Positions 54,106 through 61,836 of a DNA stretch of 64,000 bases are shown piece by piece. The notes under the pieces were generated by a model, which saw only the letters and a list, made by a program, of their open reading frames with translations, was not told the origin of the DNA and made no database searches. The stretch comes from Paragemmobacter straminiformis (GTDB lineage Bacteria; Pseudomonadota; Alphaproteobacteria; Rhodobacterales; Rhodobacteraceae), in contig NZ_JACLQD010000001.1 of NCBI RefSeq assembly GCF_014243445.1, positions 1,173,152-1,237,151 on the forward strand, written 5' to 3'. The stretch's first letter is position 1; each line of letters opens with the position of its first letter. Position numbers and translations under genes: made by a program.

Positions 54106-54146
54106 AATGTTCAGATGTGTTGTCATACTTGACATAGGTGAACATT
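54106..54146. promoter_or_regulatory. Nested palindrome, candidate TetR operator and promoter
   Basis: Outer arms AATGTTCA (54106-54113) and TGAACATT (54139-54146) enclose TGTCA-TACT-TGACA (54121-54134), with nearly the same centre. A TTGACA -35-like hexamer (54129-54134) is inside, so a bound repressor would block polymerase at the demethylase promoter. Confidence 0.5.
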
Positions 54147-54190
54147 CTACGCGAGATTGGGCAAAACCGATCACCAGCCGAGGCGAAGCC

Positions 54191-56227
54191 ATGTCCAACG
54201 ATCCGCTGTTGCAGCCCTATCAGTTGAAGCACCTGACGCTTCGGAACCGGATCATGACGACAAGCCATGAACCCGCCTATCCCGAGGACGGGATGCCCAA
54301 GGACCGCTACAGGCTCTATCACCTCGAACGCGCCAAGGCGGGGGTGGCGCTGACGATGACGGCGGGATCGGCTGCGGTGTCAAAAGACAGCCCGCCCGTG
54401 TTCAACAACATCCTTGCCTACAAGGACGAGGTGGTGGGCTGGATGAAGAAACTGGCCGACGACTGCCACGAGGCAGGGGCGGCGGTGATGATCCAGTTGA
54501 CGCATCTTGGCCGCCGGACACGCTGGGACAAGGGCGACTGGCTGCCCGTGGTGGCCGCCGGCCCCTCGCGCGAGCCGAGCCACCGTGCGTTCCCGAAGGT
54601 GATCGAGGATTGGGACATCGCCCGCATCATCGACGATTACGCCGATGCGGCAGAGCGGATGGCGGAAGCGGGGCTCGATGGGGTGGAGTTCGAGTGCTAC
54701 GGGCATTTGATGGACCAGTTCATGTCGCCGCTGACGAACACGCTGGCGCATCCCTATGGCGGCAGCTTTGACAACCGCATCCGCTTTGCGATGGATGTGC
54801 TGGAGGCCTGTCGCAAGCGGGTGGGCGAGAAATTCCTTTTGGGCGTGCGCTATACGGCGGACGAGGATTACGAAGGCGGCATCACCCCCGACGAGGGCGT
54901 AGAGATGGCCAAGCGGTTCCGCGACTCGGGCCTTGTCGACTTTGTCAACATCATCAAGGGGCGCATCCACACCGACGCGCATATGACCGATGTGATCCCG
55001 ATCCAGGGGATGCGTTCGGCGCCGCATCTGGATTTCGCCGGGCGGATCAGGGCCGAGGTGGGGCTGCCGACATTCCACGCGGCGCGGATTCCCGATGTGG
55101 CCACGGCACGGCATGCGGTGGCGTCGGGCCAGCTTGATATGGTCGGCATGACGCGGGCGCATATGGCGGACCCGCATATCGTGCGCAAGATCGAGGAAGG
55201 GCGGGAAGAGGATATCCGCCCCTGTGTCGGGGCGACCTATTGCCTTGACCGCATCTATCAGGGCGGCATGGCGCTTTGCCTGCACAACCCCGCGACGGGG
55301 CGCGAGGAGACGATGCCCCATACCATCGCCCCTGCGGCGGTGAAGAAGCGCGTTGTCATCGTGGGGGCCGGACCTGCGGGGCTAGAGGCGGCGCGGGTCG
55401 CGGCAGAGCGGGGGCATTCGGTCGTGGTGTTCGAGGCCGCGGATCAGGCAGGCGGGCAAGTGCGCTTGACGGCGCTGTCCAAGCGGCGGGCCGAGATGAT
55501 CGGCATCATCGACTGGCGGATGGCGCAATGCGCGGCGCGGGGGGTGGAATTCCGCTTCAACACCTATGCCGAGGCCGCCGACATTCAGGCGGAAAAGCCG
55601 GATGTGGTGATCATCGCGACAGGCGGTCTGCCCGAAAAGGATATTCTGGACGGCGGCAACGAATTGACCGTGACGGCATGGGACATCCTGTCGGGGGATG
55701 TGAAACCGGGCACGAATGTGCTGCTTTATGACGATGCGGGCGACCACAGCGCGATGCAGGCGGCGCAGATGCTGGCCGAGGCGGGCGCCACGGTCGAGGT
55801 GATGACGCCGGACCGCAGCTTTGCGCCCGAAGTCATGGCGATGAACCTTGTGCCCTATATGCGGGCGATGCAGCAAAAGGCCGTCACCTTTACCGTGACT
55901 TACCGTTTGCTGTCGGCCGAAAAGGACGGGAACCGGATCAAGGCGGTGATCGGGTCCGACTATCTGAGGGGCGCGCTGCAAGAGCGGCATTTCGACCAGA
56001 TCGTCGTGAACCACGGGACGCAGCCCTTGGCGGATGTCTACTTTGCCCTCAAGCCGCTTTCGGTGAACCTTGGCGAGGTGGATTACGACGCGCTTATCGC
56101 GGGCGAGCCGCAGGCGGTAAGGAAGGGGCCCGAGGGGTTCCAACTGTTCCGCATCGGCGATGCCGTGTCGTCGCGCAACACCCATGCGGCGATCTATGAC
56201 GCGCTGCGGCTGGTCAAGGATATCTAA
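54191..56227 (+). CDS. FMN/FAD demethylase-like oxidoreductase (StcD / trimethylamine dehydrogenase family)
   Basis: The 678-residue protein has an OYE-type FMN barrel (about 1-335; LTLRNRIMTTSHEP, MIQLTHLGRRT, FECYGHLMDQFMSPLTN) and a C-terminal FAD/NAD domain (from about 388, VVIVGAGPAGLEAARVAAE). The iron-sulfur loop shows Cys345, Cys351 and Cys363; the position of the usual second cysteine (348) is Ala. The family includes N-methylproline (stachydrine) demethylase and trimethylamine dehydrogenase. GAGGCG precedes the ATG at 54191. Opposite to it lie desaturase-like oxygenase and Rieske genes. The substrate is inferred to be an N-methylated compound. Confidence 0.88.
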   Translation: MSNDPLLQPYQLKHLTLRNRIMTTSHEPAYPEDGMPKDRYRLYHLERAKAGVALTMTAGSAAVSKDSPPVFNNILAYKDEVVGWMKKLADDCHEAGAAVMIQLTHLGRRTRWDKGDWLPVVAAGPSREPSHRAFPKVIEDWDIARIIDDYADAAERMAEAGLDGVEFECYGHLMDQFMSPLTNTLAHPYGGSFDNRIRFAMDVLEACRKRVGEKFLLGVRYTADEDYEGGITPDEGVEMAKRFRDSGLVDFVNIIKGRIHTDAHMTDVIPIQGMRSAPHLDFAGRIRAEVGLPTFHAARIPDVATARHAVASGQLDMVGMTRAHMADPHIVRKIEEGREEDIRPCVGATYCLDRIYQGGMALCLHNPATGREETMPHTIAPAAVKKRVVIVGAGPAGLEAARVAAERGHSVVVFEAADQAGGQVRLTALSKRRAEMIGIIDWRMAQCAARGVEFRFNTYAEAADIQAEKPDVVIIATGGLPEKDILDGGNELTVTAWDILSGDVKPGTNVLLYDDAGDHSAMQAAQMLAEAGATVEVMTPDRSFAPEVMAMNLVPYMRAMQQKAVTFTVTYRLLSAEKDGNRIKAVIGSDYLRGALQERHFDQIVVNHGTQPLADVYFALKPLSVNLGEVDYDALIAGEPQAVRKGPEGFQLFRIGDAVSSRNTHAAIYDALRLVKDI

Positions 56228-56292
56228 GGCGTATCGGGTTTGGTGGCTGGCCCCACCCCCGGACAGGGGGAGGGGGCGCTTTCGGTCTGGCC

Positions 56293-57090
56293 TTATTGCC
56301 GGTCGATCCAGTCGCGGAACCGGGCGACCACCTCGGGGTCGCTGTCGACCATGTATTGCGGGGCGGGGTAGCTGCCGGTGTGGACGTCGCTTGCAAAGGC
56401 GGACATGGCCTTGACGCGCATATCTTGCAGGCGGGCGTATTCGGCGGCGAAATCGGCGTAAACCTTGGCGTGGCGCGGGACGCGGCCCTTGGTCTGGCCA
56501 AGCACGTCGTCGGTGAACAGGTATTGCGCATGACCGCCCGGACCTGCGCCCATCGAGATCAGGAAAAGGTCGGTCTTTTCGGCGATGGCATCGGTGATGG
56601 AATGGGGGACCACCTCGATTTCCACGGCAAAGGCGCCGGCCTCTTGCAGCGCCTTGCACTGGTTGTAGACAAGCTTGGCTGTTTCCAGCGTCTTGCCCAC
56701 GGCCTTGAACCCGCCGGTCCACGTGGCCTTGGAGGGGATCAGGCCGACATGGCCGCAGACCGGAAGGCCGTGGTCGGCCATTGCGCGCACGGTTTGCAGG
56801 CTGCCCGAGCAGTAGAAGCCATCGGCCCCCGCCTTATAAAGCGGAAAGGCCCATTTCAGGAAATCGGCGGTGTCGCCGATTTCGTAGAAATTGTCACCGG
56901 GGAAGGCAAAGGCGGTCGGCGCAGCCTCGCGGAAGCGGCGGTCGAACAGCATGGCGGGGGGGATGGAGAGAAGTTCCACCCCTGCCCGTTCGGCGGCTTC
57001 GGCCTCTTCCAGCGTTTCGACGCGGAGCATCGCGAACTGGTGCTTGCCGCGCTGGTCCAGCAGGTCGCGGACGGTCAGGCGTTTGGCCAT
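56293..57090 (-). CDS. PanB-like (ketopantoate hydroxymethyltransferase family) protein
   Basis: The 265-residue TIM-barrel protein resembles PanB: VCGHVGLIPSKATWTGG, EIEVVP with the catalytic Glu, and SMGAGPGGHAQYLFTDDVLG. The metal-binding VGDS loop of true PanB is replaced by LLSIPPAML (about residues 40-48). It may therefore act on another 2-oxo acid or be a lyase of the phosphoenolpyruvate mutase/PanB superfamily. The ATG at 57090 overlaps the Rieske stop as TGATG. It is the last gene of a three-gene unit with a Rieske ferredoxin and a desaturase-like oxygenase. Confidence 0.82.
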   Translation of the reverse strand: MAKRLTVRDLLDQRGKHQFAMLRVETLEEAEAAERAGVELLSIPPAMLFDRRFREAAPTAFAFPGDNFYEIGDTADFLKWAFPLYKAGADGFYCSGSLQTVRAMADHGLPVCGHVGLIPSKATWTGGFKAVGKTLETAKLVYNQCKALQEAGAFAVEIEVVPHSITDAIAEKTDLFLISMGAGPGGHAQYLFTDDVLGQTKGRVPRHAKVYADFAAEYARLQDMRVKAMSAFASDVHTGSYPAPQYMVDSDPEVVARFRDWIDRQ

Positions 57091-57404
57091 CACGGCACCT
57101 CGATGAAGACGTCGTCGCCTTCGGTTTTGACGGGATAGGTTTTCAGGTTCACGCAGACGGGGGCGCGCTTTGCCTCTCCGGTGCGGTAATCGAACTGGCC
57201 GTTATGCTTGGGGCATTCGATCAGGTGGCCCATGACAAGACCGTCGCACAGGTGGACGTCTTCATGCGTGCATTTGCCTGCGGTGGCAAAGAACTGGCCA
57301 TCGGGCGAGTGGTAGATGGCGTAGGTGGCCCCCGCATGGTCGAAGCGGATCAGATCCTCTTCGTCGATGTCGTCGGTGGCGCAGGCGCGGATCCATTGCG
57401 GCAT
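57090..57404 (-). CDS. Rieske [2Fe-2S] ferredoxin (MocE-like)
   Basis: The 104-residue protein is a stand-alone Rieske ferredoxin with Cys45-x-His47 (GKCTHEDVHLCDG) and Cys64-x2-His67 (ECPKHNGQFDYRTGEA). Its closest type in my memory is MocE of rhizopine catabolism. It should pass electrons to the desaturase-like oxygenase encoded 10 bases upstream. A dedicated reductase (MocF-like) is not present. The start at 57404 gives the usual length. Confidence 0.9.
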   Translation of the reverse strand: MPQWIRACATDDIDEEDLIRFDHAGATYAIYHSPDGQFFATAGKCTHEDVHLCDGLVMGHLIECPKHNGQFDYRTGEAKRAPVCVNLKTYPVKTEGDDVFIEVP

Positions 57405-57414
57405 TTCGGGTTCC

Positions 57415-58500
57415 TTATTCGGCGGGGATGGCTTCGCCCAAGGCGGCCTTGTGGAAATCTTCGCGGTAGGGTTTCGCGGTGGCGGGCAGGTCGCGGCGAA
57501 GGAAGAAATCCTCATAGGCGAGCTGGCGTTTCAGCGCGGGCCACATTTCGCGGAACGCCTCGGCAATCGAGCGGTTGGGCGCGGGCAGGTCGTGCTTGAT
57601 GGTGTCGTGCAGGCGCGGCAGCGCGTGATAGGGGACCATCGGAAACATGTGGTGTTCCACGTGGTAGTTCATGTTCCAGTAGATGAAACGGCTGATCGGG
57701 TTCATGTAGACCGTGCGCGAATTCAGGCGGTGGTCGATCACGTTGTCGGCCAGACCGCCGTGCTGCAACAGGCCGGTCATGATGTGGTGCCATGCGCCAT
57801 ACATGCGCGGCAGGCCGATGACCATGAGCGGCAGGATGGACTGCATGGCGAACGCCAGCACGAGGGTGGCGGCGTAGATGGCCGTGTAGATGATCGCCAC
57901 GCGCTGCACCTTGCCCCATTCGGATTGCGGGACAAAGGTTCTCTCTTCGGCCGTGGGGCCGGACAGGGCGTTGGTGACCATGCGCGGGAAAAAGGCGATG
58001 ACGTCGGGGATGCCGAAGAAGGCGAGGATCAGCTTGGCGAAAGCGGGGGGCCGCATGATCGCGATTTCGGGGTCGCGGCCGACGATATAGGTGTCGGTAT
58101 GGTGGCGGGCATGGCTCCACCGCCAGGTGGCCGAGTTGCGCATGATCATGAAGGACGCGATTTCGTAGACCGCATTGTTCATCCACGGGGTCTTGAAGGC
58201 GGTGCCGTGGCCGCATTCGTGCCAGCGCGAATCCGAGGCCGAGCCATAAAGGACACCGTAGGCAAGCCAGAAGGGCACCGACCACCATGATGGCCAAAGT
58301 GCTACTCCGATGGCGGCAAAGGCGACCATGCAGCCGTAAAGGATGACGGTGTCACGGATGGCGGGGGCATCGCTGCGGGCCATCAACTCTTTCATGACCT
58401 TGCGCGGCACGTCGGTATGATACCATTCAGCGGCGGCAAGTCCGGTTTCGACGGCGCGCGCTCCGTCAGGGCCAAGAAGGCTGTAGTCGCGTTTCGACAT
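57415..58500 (-). CDS. Membrane di-iron fatty-acid-desaturase-like oxygenase (MocD-like)
   Basis: The 361-residue membrane protein has the three histidine boxes of di-iron desaturases/hydroxylases: HECGHGT (94-100), HARHHTDT (130-137) and HVEHHMFP near 282. Together with the Rieske ferredoxin it resembles the MocD/MocE pair, which removes the O-methyl group of rhizopine by oxidation. Lipid desaturation is an alternative, but the catabolic neighbours argue against it. I use the ATG at 58500; one at 58533 is also in frame and no ribosome site decides. Confidence 0.86.
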   Translation of the reverse strand: MSKRDYSLLGPDGARAVETGLAAAEWYHTDVPRKVMKELMARSDAPAIRDTVILYGCMVAFAAIGVALWPSWWSVPFWLAYGVLYGSASDSRWHECGHGTAFKTPWMNNAVYEIASFMIMRNSATWRWSHARHHTDTYIVGRDPEIAIMRPPAFAKLILAFFGIPDVIAFFPRMVTNALSGPTAEERTFVPQSEWGKVQRVAIIYTAIYAATLVLAFAMQSILPLMVIGLPRMYGAWHHIMTGLLQHGGLADNVIDHRLNSRTVYMNPISRFIYWNMNYHVEHHMFPMVPYHALPRLHDTIKHDLPAPNRSIAEAFREMWPALKRQLAYEDFFLRRDLPATAKPYREDFHKAALGEAIPAE

Positions 58501-58584
58501 GGTCGGCGGTTCCCGTGCAGTTTGGGCTGTCATTCCTGTGGTAGAACAATCGTTCCAATTCACGCAATCCCGCCCTTGGCTTTT

Positions 58585-58600
58585 TCGTCAAAAATCGTCA
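58585..58600. promoter_or_regulatory. Variant copy of the LacI-type operator motif
   Basis: TCGTCAAAAATCGTCA shares the right 11 bases (AAAAATCGTCA) with the site at 58618-58633. It lies between the desaturase start and the LacI-type gene and could help repress either. Confidence 0.4.
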
Positions 58601-58617
58601 CATTCATACGAGAGGTT

Positions 58618-58633
58618 TGATGAAAAATCGTCA
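58618..58633. promoter_or_regulatory. Candidate operator, copy 1 (before the LacI-type gene)
   Basis: TGATGAAAAATCGTCA is an imperfect dyad (TGAtGA-AAAA-TCgTCA). It ends 8 bases before the ATG of the LacI-type regulator. Its exact reverse complement lies just after that gene at 59685-59700. Autoregulation is likely. Confidence 0.58.
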
Positions 58634-58641
58634 AGGATGTT

Positions 58642-59670
58642 ATGGCACGCAAAGTGGGCATGGCGGCGCTTGCCGCTGCGGCAGGGGTTTCCGTCGCGAC
58701 GGTGGACAGGGCGCTGAACGGGCGCGAGCAGGTTACGGCGGCGACGCGGGCGCGGATCGCCGAAGCGGCGGCACGAATCGGACATCCGGCGGCGGCGCGG
58801 CTTTCGGGCGGCGACAGCGACCGCCCGCGTCTGCGGCTTGGGGTTCTGCTTCACAAGGCGGGGCAAGAATTCTACCAGAACATGGCGCGCGAGATGCATC
58901 TTGCGGCAGCCGCGGCGACCGAAGCCAATATCGACCTTGTGCTTGAATTCGCGGCCTCGCAGGCGCCCAGCGAGGTTGCGGCACTGTTGCGGACGATGGG
59001 GCAAAGATGCGACGCCATCGCGGCCACGGCCGTCAACCACCCCGAGATCACCGGAGCGGTCGAGGAGCTGCGGGCCAAAGGCGTTCCGGTCTATTCGCTG
59101 CTGTCCGATTTCGCCCAAGGTGCGCGCGCCGGCTATATCGGCTTGAACAATCTCAAGGTCGGTCGGGTCGCGGGCTGGATGGTCGGACTGGCGACTCGGC
59201 AGGCGGGGAAGGTCGCGATTTTCGTCGGCGGCGCGCGCTGGCACGGGCACGAACTGCGCGAGGCGGGGTTCCGGTCCTACCTGCGCGAGGCAAGGCCGGA
59301 CCTTGAGGTGATGGAGGCGCTGGTCAACCTCGAGACGCGGCAATTGACCTATGAGGCGACGGTGAACCTGTTGGCGCGGCAGCCCGAGTTGCGGGCGATC
59401 TATGTCGCGGGCGGCGGCATGGAGGGCGCGATCGCCGCCGTGCGCGAGGCACGAAAACCGGGCGAGGTGGTGCTGGTCGTCAACGAGCTGACAACCGAAT
59501 CACGCGCCGCATTGGCGGCGGGCTGGGTGACGTTGATCGATGCGACACCCCTGCCGCTGCTATGCCGCGAAGTGATGATGCTTCTGGTGCGGGCAAGCCT
59601 GCGGGGTGTCGGCGATACGGGCGCGCAGCACTTTCTCAACTTTGAAATGCATGTTGCAGAAGGGCTTTAG
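58642..59670 (+). CDS. LacI-family transcriptional regulator
   Basis: The 342-residue protein has a LacI helix-turn-helix at the start (GMAALAAAAGVSVATVDRAL, residues about 6-25) and a periplasmic-binding-type ligand domain (LRLGVLLHKAGQEFYQNMAREM, AGYIGLNNLKVGRVAGWMVG, YVAGGGMEGAIAAV). It probably controls the downstream isomerase and sugar ABC importer, with a sugar or sugar alcohol as inducer. Matching 16-bp sites flank it. AAGGA lies shortly before the ATG at 58642. Confidence 0.92.
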   Translation: MARKVGMAALAAAAGVSVATVDRALNGREQVTAATRARIAEAAARIGHPAAARLSGGDSDRPRLRLGVLLHKAGQEFYQNMAREMHLAAAAATEANIDLVLEFAASQAPSEVAALLRTMGQRCDAIAATAVNHPEITGAVEELRAKGVPVYSLLSDFAQGARAGYIGLNNLKVGRVAGWMVGLATRQAGKVAIFVGGARWHGHELREAGFRSYLREARPDLEVMEALVNLETRQLTYEATVNLLARQPELRAIYVAGGGMEGAIAAVREARKPGEVVLVVNELTTESRAALAAGWVTLIDATPLPLLCREVMMLLVRASLRGVGDTGAQHFLNFEMHVAEGL

Positions 59671-59684
59671 CCGCGAAACGCATC

Positions 59685-59700
59685 TGACGATTTTTCATCA
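59685..59700. promoter_or_regulatory. Candidate operator, copy 2 (before the isomerase/ABC operon)
   Basis: TGACGATTTTTCATCA is the exact reverse complement of the 16-base site at 58618-58633. It lies 119 bases before the isomerase ATG, in the only sizable gap upstream of the importer operon. Confidence 0.58.
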
Positions 59701-59734
59701 AAACGACCTGACGAGTTTGCGAAGCGCGTGGCGT

Positions 59735-59779
59735 GGAATCTTTCAGTTGATTCCCCCGAAAAATGGAATATCAATTCCA
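59735..59779. promoter_or_regulatory. Two GGAAT-type palindromes upstream of the isomerase gene
   Basis: GGAATC-N8-GATTCC (59735-59754) and TGGAAT-ATCA-ATTCCA (59764-59779) are perfect dyads that share the GGAAT half-site. They sit between the second LacI-type site and the isomerase start, where a promoter must lie. They may be sites of a second regulator. Confidence 0.4.
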
Positions 59780-59818
59780 CCAGCGCCGTAATGGCGATGG
59801 ACGCTCAAGGAATTCGAT

Positions 59819-60625
59819 ATGCTGCCCTTTGCCCTGAACCATATGACCGCCCCCCGCATGGGATGGGAGGCGTTTCTCGACCTGTCCAAGGCGCTTGGCT
59901 GTGTGGGCGTGGAATTCCGCAACGACCTGAATGGCCCGCTGTTCGGCGGGGCCGATCCGGCAGCGGTGGGCGCTGCGGTCAAGGCCCGTGGCCTGCGGTT
60001 TCTGGCACTGGCCGAAGTGAAGATGTTCAACGACTGGTCCGAAGCGAAACGCGCCGAGGCCGAGGCGCTGATGAAAATTGCCGTGGCGGCAGGAGCCGAG
60101 GCGATCAGCCTTATCCCGCGCAACGACAATGTGGCGACCGACCGCGCGGAAAGCCGCAAGGTAACGGAAACCGCACTGCGCGAATTGCTGCCGATGCTCA
60201 AGGCGCACGGGCTGAAGGCGATGGTCGAACCCTTGGGCTTTGCCGTCTGCTCCTTGCGCTACAAAGACATTCTGGCCGAGGCGATCCATGCCGCGGGCGG
60301 GGTCGGCACCTATTACATGGTGCATGACACGTTCCACCACGCGCTGGCTGGGTTCGGCGCGATCTATCCCGAACTGACGGGGATCGTCCATGTGTCGGGC
60401 GTCAAGGACATGATCCCGCTTGATGACATGCGCGACCCGCATCGGGTGCTGGTCGATGCCGACGACATTCTGGGCAATGTCGCGCAAATCCGTGCGCTGC
60501 GGGCTGCGGGATATGCGGGACCGATCAGCTACGAGCCTTTTGCACCGTCGGTGCATGACATGGCCGATCCGACGGCGGCGCTTGCCGCTTCGATGGAATT
60601 CATCCGCAAGGGCGTGGAGGCCTGA
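59819..60625 (+). CDS. Sugar phosphate isomerase/epimerase family protein (IolE/MocC-like TIM barrel)
   Basis: The 268-residue protein starts MLPFALNHMTAPRMGWEAFL and has GCVGVEFRND, GAEAISLIPRND, AMVEPLGF, YYMVHDTFHH and GPISYEPFA; the Glu, His and Asp residues are those that hold the metal in xylose-isomerase-like TIM barrels. Members include inosose isomerases and dehydratases (IolI, IolE, MocC). It is the first gene after the LacI-type control region. A 12-bp hairpin lies between it and the binding-protein gene. Confidence 0.87.
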   Translation: MLPFALNHMTAPRMGWEAFLDLSKALGCVGVEFRNDLNGPLFGGADPAAVGAAVKARGLRFLALAEVKMFNDWSEAKRAEAEALMKIAVAAGAEAISLIPRNDNVATDRAESRKVTETALRELLPMLKAHGLKAMVEPLGFAVCSLRYKDILAEAIHAAGGVGTYYMVHDTFHHALAGFGAIYPELTGIVHVSGVKDMIPLDDMRDPHRVLVDADDILGNVAQIRALRAAGYAGPISYEPFAPSVHDMADPTAALAASMEFIRKGVEA

Positions 60626-60656
60626 GCGGAAGATGCGGGTGGTTTTTGAAATTATT

Positions 60657-60686
60657 CGCCTATTGCAATAATCGTTGCAATAGGCG
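60657..60686 (+). repeat. Perfect 12-bp hairpin between isomerase and binding-protein genes
   Basis: CGCCTATTGCAA-TAATCG-TTGCAATAGGCG has perfect 12-bp arms and a 6-base loop. No U-run follows. It might stabilise the isomerase mRNA end, attenuate, or bind a regulator (TTGCAA repeated around TAATCG). A second, 7-bp dyad, ACCGTTC-ACCA-GAACGGT, follows at 60712-60729. Confidence 0.6.
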
Positions 60687-60779
60687 GCATTTCAGATATG
60701 CCCGTTGAGGAACCGTTCACCAGAACGGTCCGGCAGGGAGAGACGGTGTGCCGGACACCGACATGTGGAGGAGAAAACC

Positions 60780-61721
60780 ATGAAAAAGACCCTTATCGCT
60801 GCGGGTATGCTGGCCCTGATGGGTTCGACCGCGATGGCTGACGGCATCGGCGTCTCGATGGCCAAGTTCGACGACAACTTCCTGACCGTTCTGCGCAACG
60901 GCATTCAGGCGCAGGCCGATGCCGCCGGCCTGTCGGTCCAGATCGAAGATGCGGGCAACGACGTTGCCAAGCAGCTTGACCAGATCAACAACTTCATCGC
61001 TTCGGGCGTGACCGCGATCATCGTGAACCCGGTCGACACCTCGGCCACGCAGGCGATGTCGGATGCTGCCGCTGCCGCAAATGTCCCGCTGGTTTACGTG
61101 AACCGCCAGCCGATCAACGTCGACACCCTGCCCGACAACCAGGCTTTCGTGGCGTCGAACGAGGCCGATTCCGGCACGCTGGAAACCATCGCGCTGTGCG
61201 ACAACTGGGCTGCCGAAGGCAAAACCGAAGTCAACGTTTACGTCATGCAGGGCGAACTGTCGAACCAGGCCGCCGTCCAGCGCACGCAGGACATCTACGA
61301 TGTGATCGAAGCCGGCAAGTGCAAGGTCAAGATCAACGTGATCGACCAGCAGACCGCCAACTGGTCGCGCGACGAAGCCACCAACCTGATGACCAACTGG
61401 CTCTCCTCGGGCGCGGCGTTCGATGGCGTGATTGCCAACAACGACGAGATGGCTCTGGGCGCGATTCAGGCGATGAAGGCCGCCGGTATCGACATGGCGA
61501 CCGTTCAGGTCGGCGGCGTGGATGCCACGCAAGACGCGCTGGCTGCGATGCAGGCGGGCGACCTCGACGTGACCGTGTTCCAGGATGCGGCGGGTCAGGG
61601 CGGCGGTGCGCTGGATGCGGCGACCAAGCTGGCTGCGGGCGAAGCGGTCGAGCAGAAAGTCTACATCCCCTTCCAGCTCGTGACTCCGGCGAACGTGGCC
61701 GACTATCTGGCCAAGAACTGA
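60780..61721 (+). CDS. Sugar ABC importer periplasmic binding protein
   Basis: The 313-residue protein has a Sec signal peptide (cleavage after AMA, residue 20) and a Peripla_BP_4 (ribose/inositol-type) fold: FLTVLRNGIQAQADAAG, NNFIASGVTAIIVNPVDTSA, VIANNDEMALGAIQAMKAAG, DVTVFQDAAGQGGGAL. It resembles inositol or rhizopine binding proteins (IbpA, MocB), ligand not proven. A GGAGGAG site precedes the ATG at 60780. A terminator-like stem after it could keep its expression above that of the permease. Confidence 0.94.
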   Translation: MKKTLIAAGMLALMGSTAMADGIGVSMAKFDDNFLTVLRNGIQAQADAAGLSVQIEDAGNDVAKQLDQINNFIASGVTAIIVNPVDTSATQAMSDAAAAANVPLVYVNRQPINVDTLPDNQAFVASNEADSGTLETIALCDNWAAEGKTEVNVYVMQGELSNQAAVQRTQDIYDVIEAGKCKVKINVIDQQTANWSRDEATNLMTNWLSSGAAFDGVIANNDEMALGAIQAMKAAGIDMATVQVGGVDATQDALAAMQAGDLDVTVFQDAAGQGGGALDAATKLAAGEAVEQKVYIPFQLVTPANVADYLAKN

Positions 61722-61739
61722 TCCCCGACAGGGGACAAG

Positions 61740-61770
61740 GAGGGGCGGCGCACAGGTGCCGCCCCTCTTT
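61740..61770 (+). terminator. Terminator-like stem between binding protein and permease genes
   Basis: GAGGGGCGGC and GCCGCCCCTC form a perfect 10-bp stem with an 8-base loop, followed by TTTCATCTT. The permease gene follows in the same direction, so partial read-through would give more binding protein than permease, a common arrangement in ABC importers. Confidence 0.75.
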
Positions 61771-61836
61771 CATCTTGCCGCGCGGGGCAGCGCGGGCGGA
61801 TGCTGCACTTATCAGTCGAAAAACGGAGGAGAAGCC

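Noticed and set aside
57415..58500. Fatty acid desaturase for membrane lipids
   Set aside because: The His boxes allow it, but a dedicated Rieske ferredoxin and demethylase-type neighbours favour a catabolic oxygenase; kept only as an alternative.
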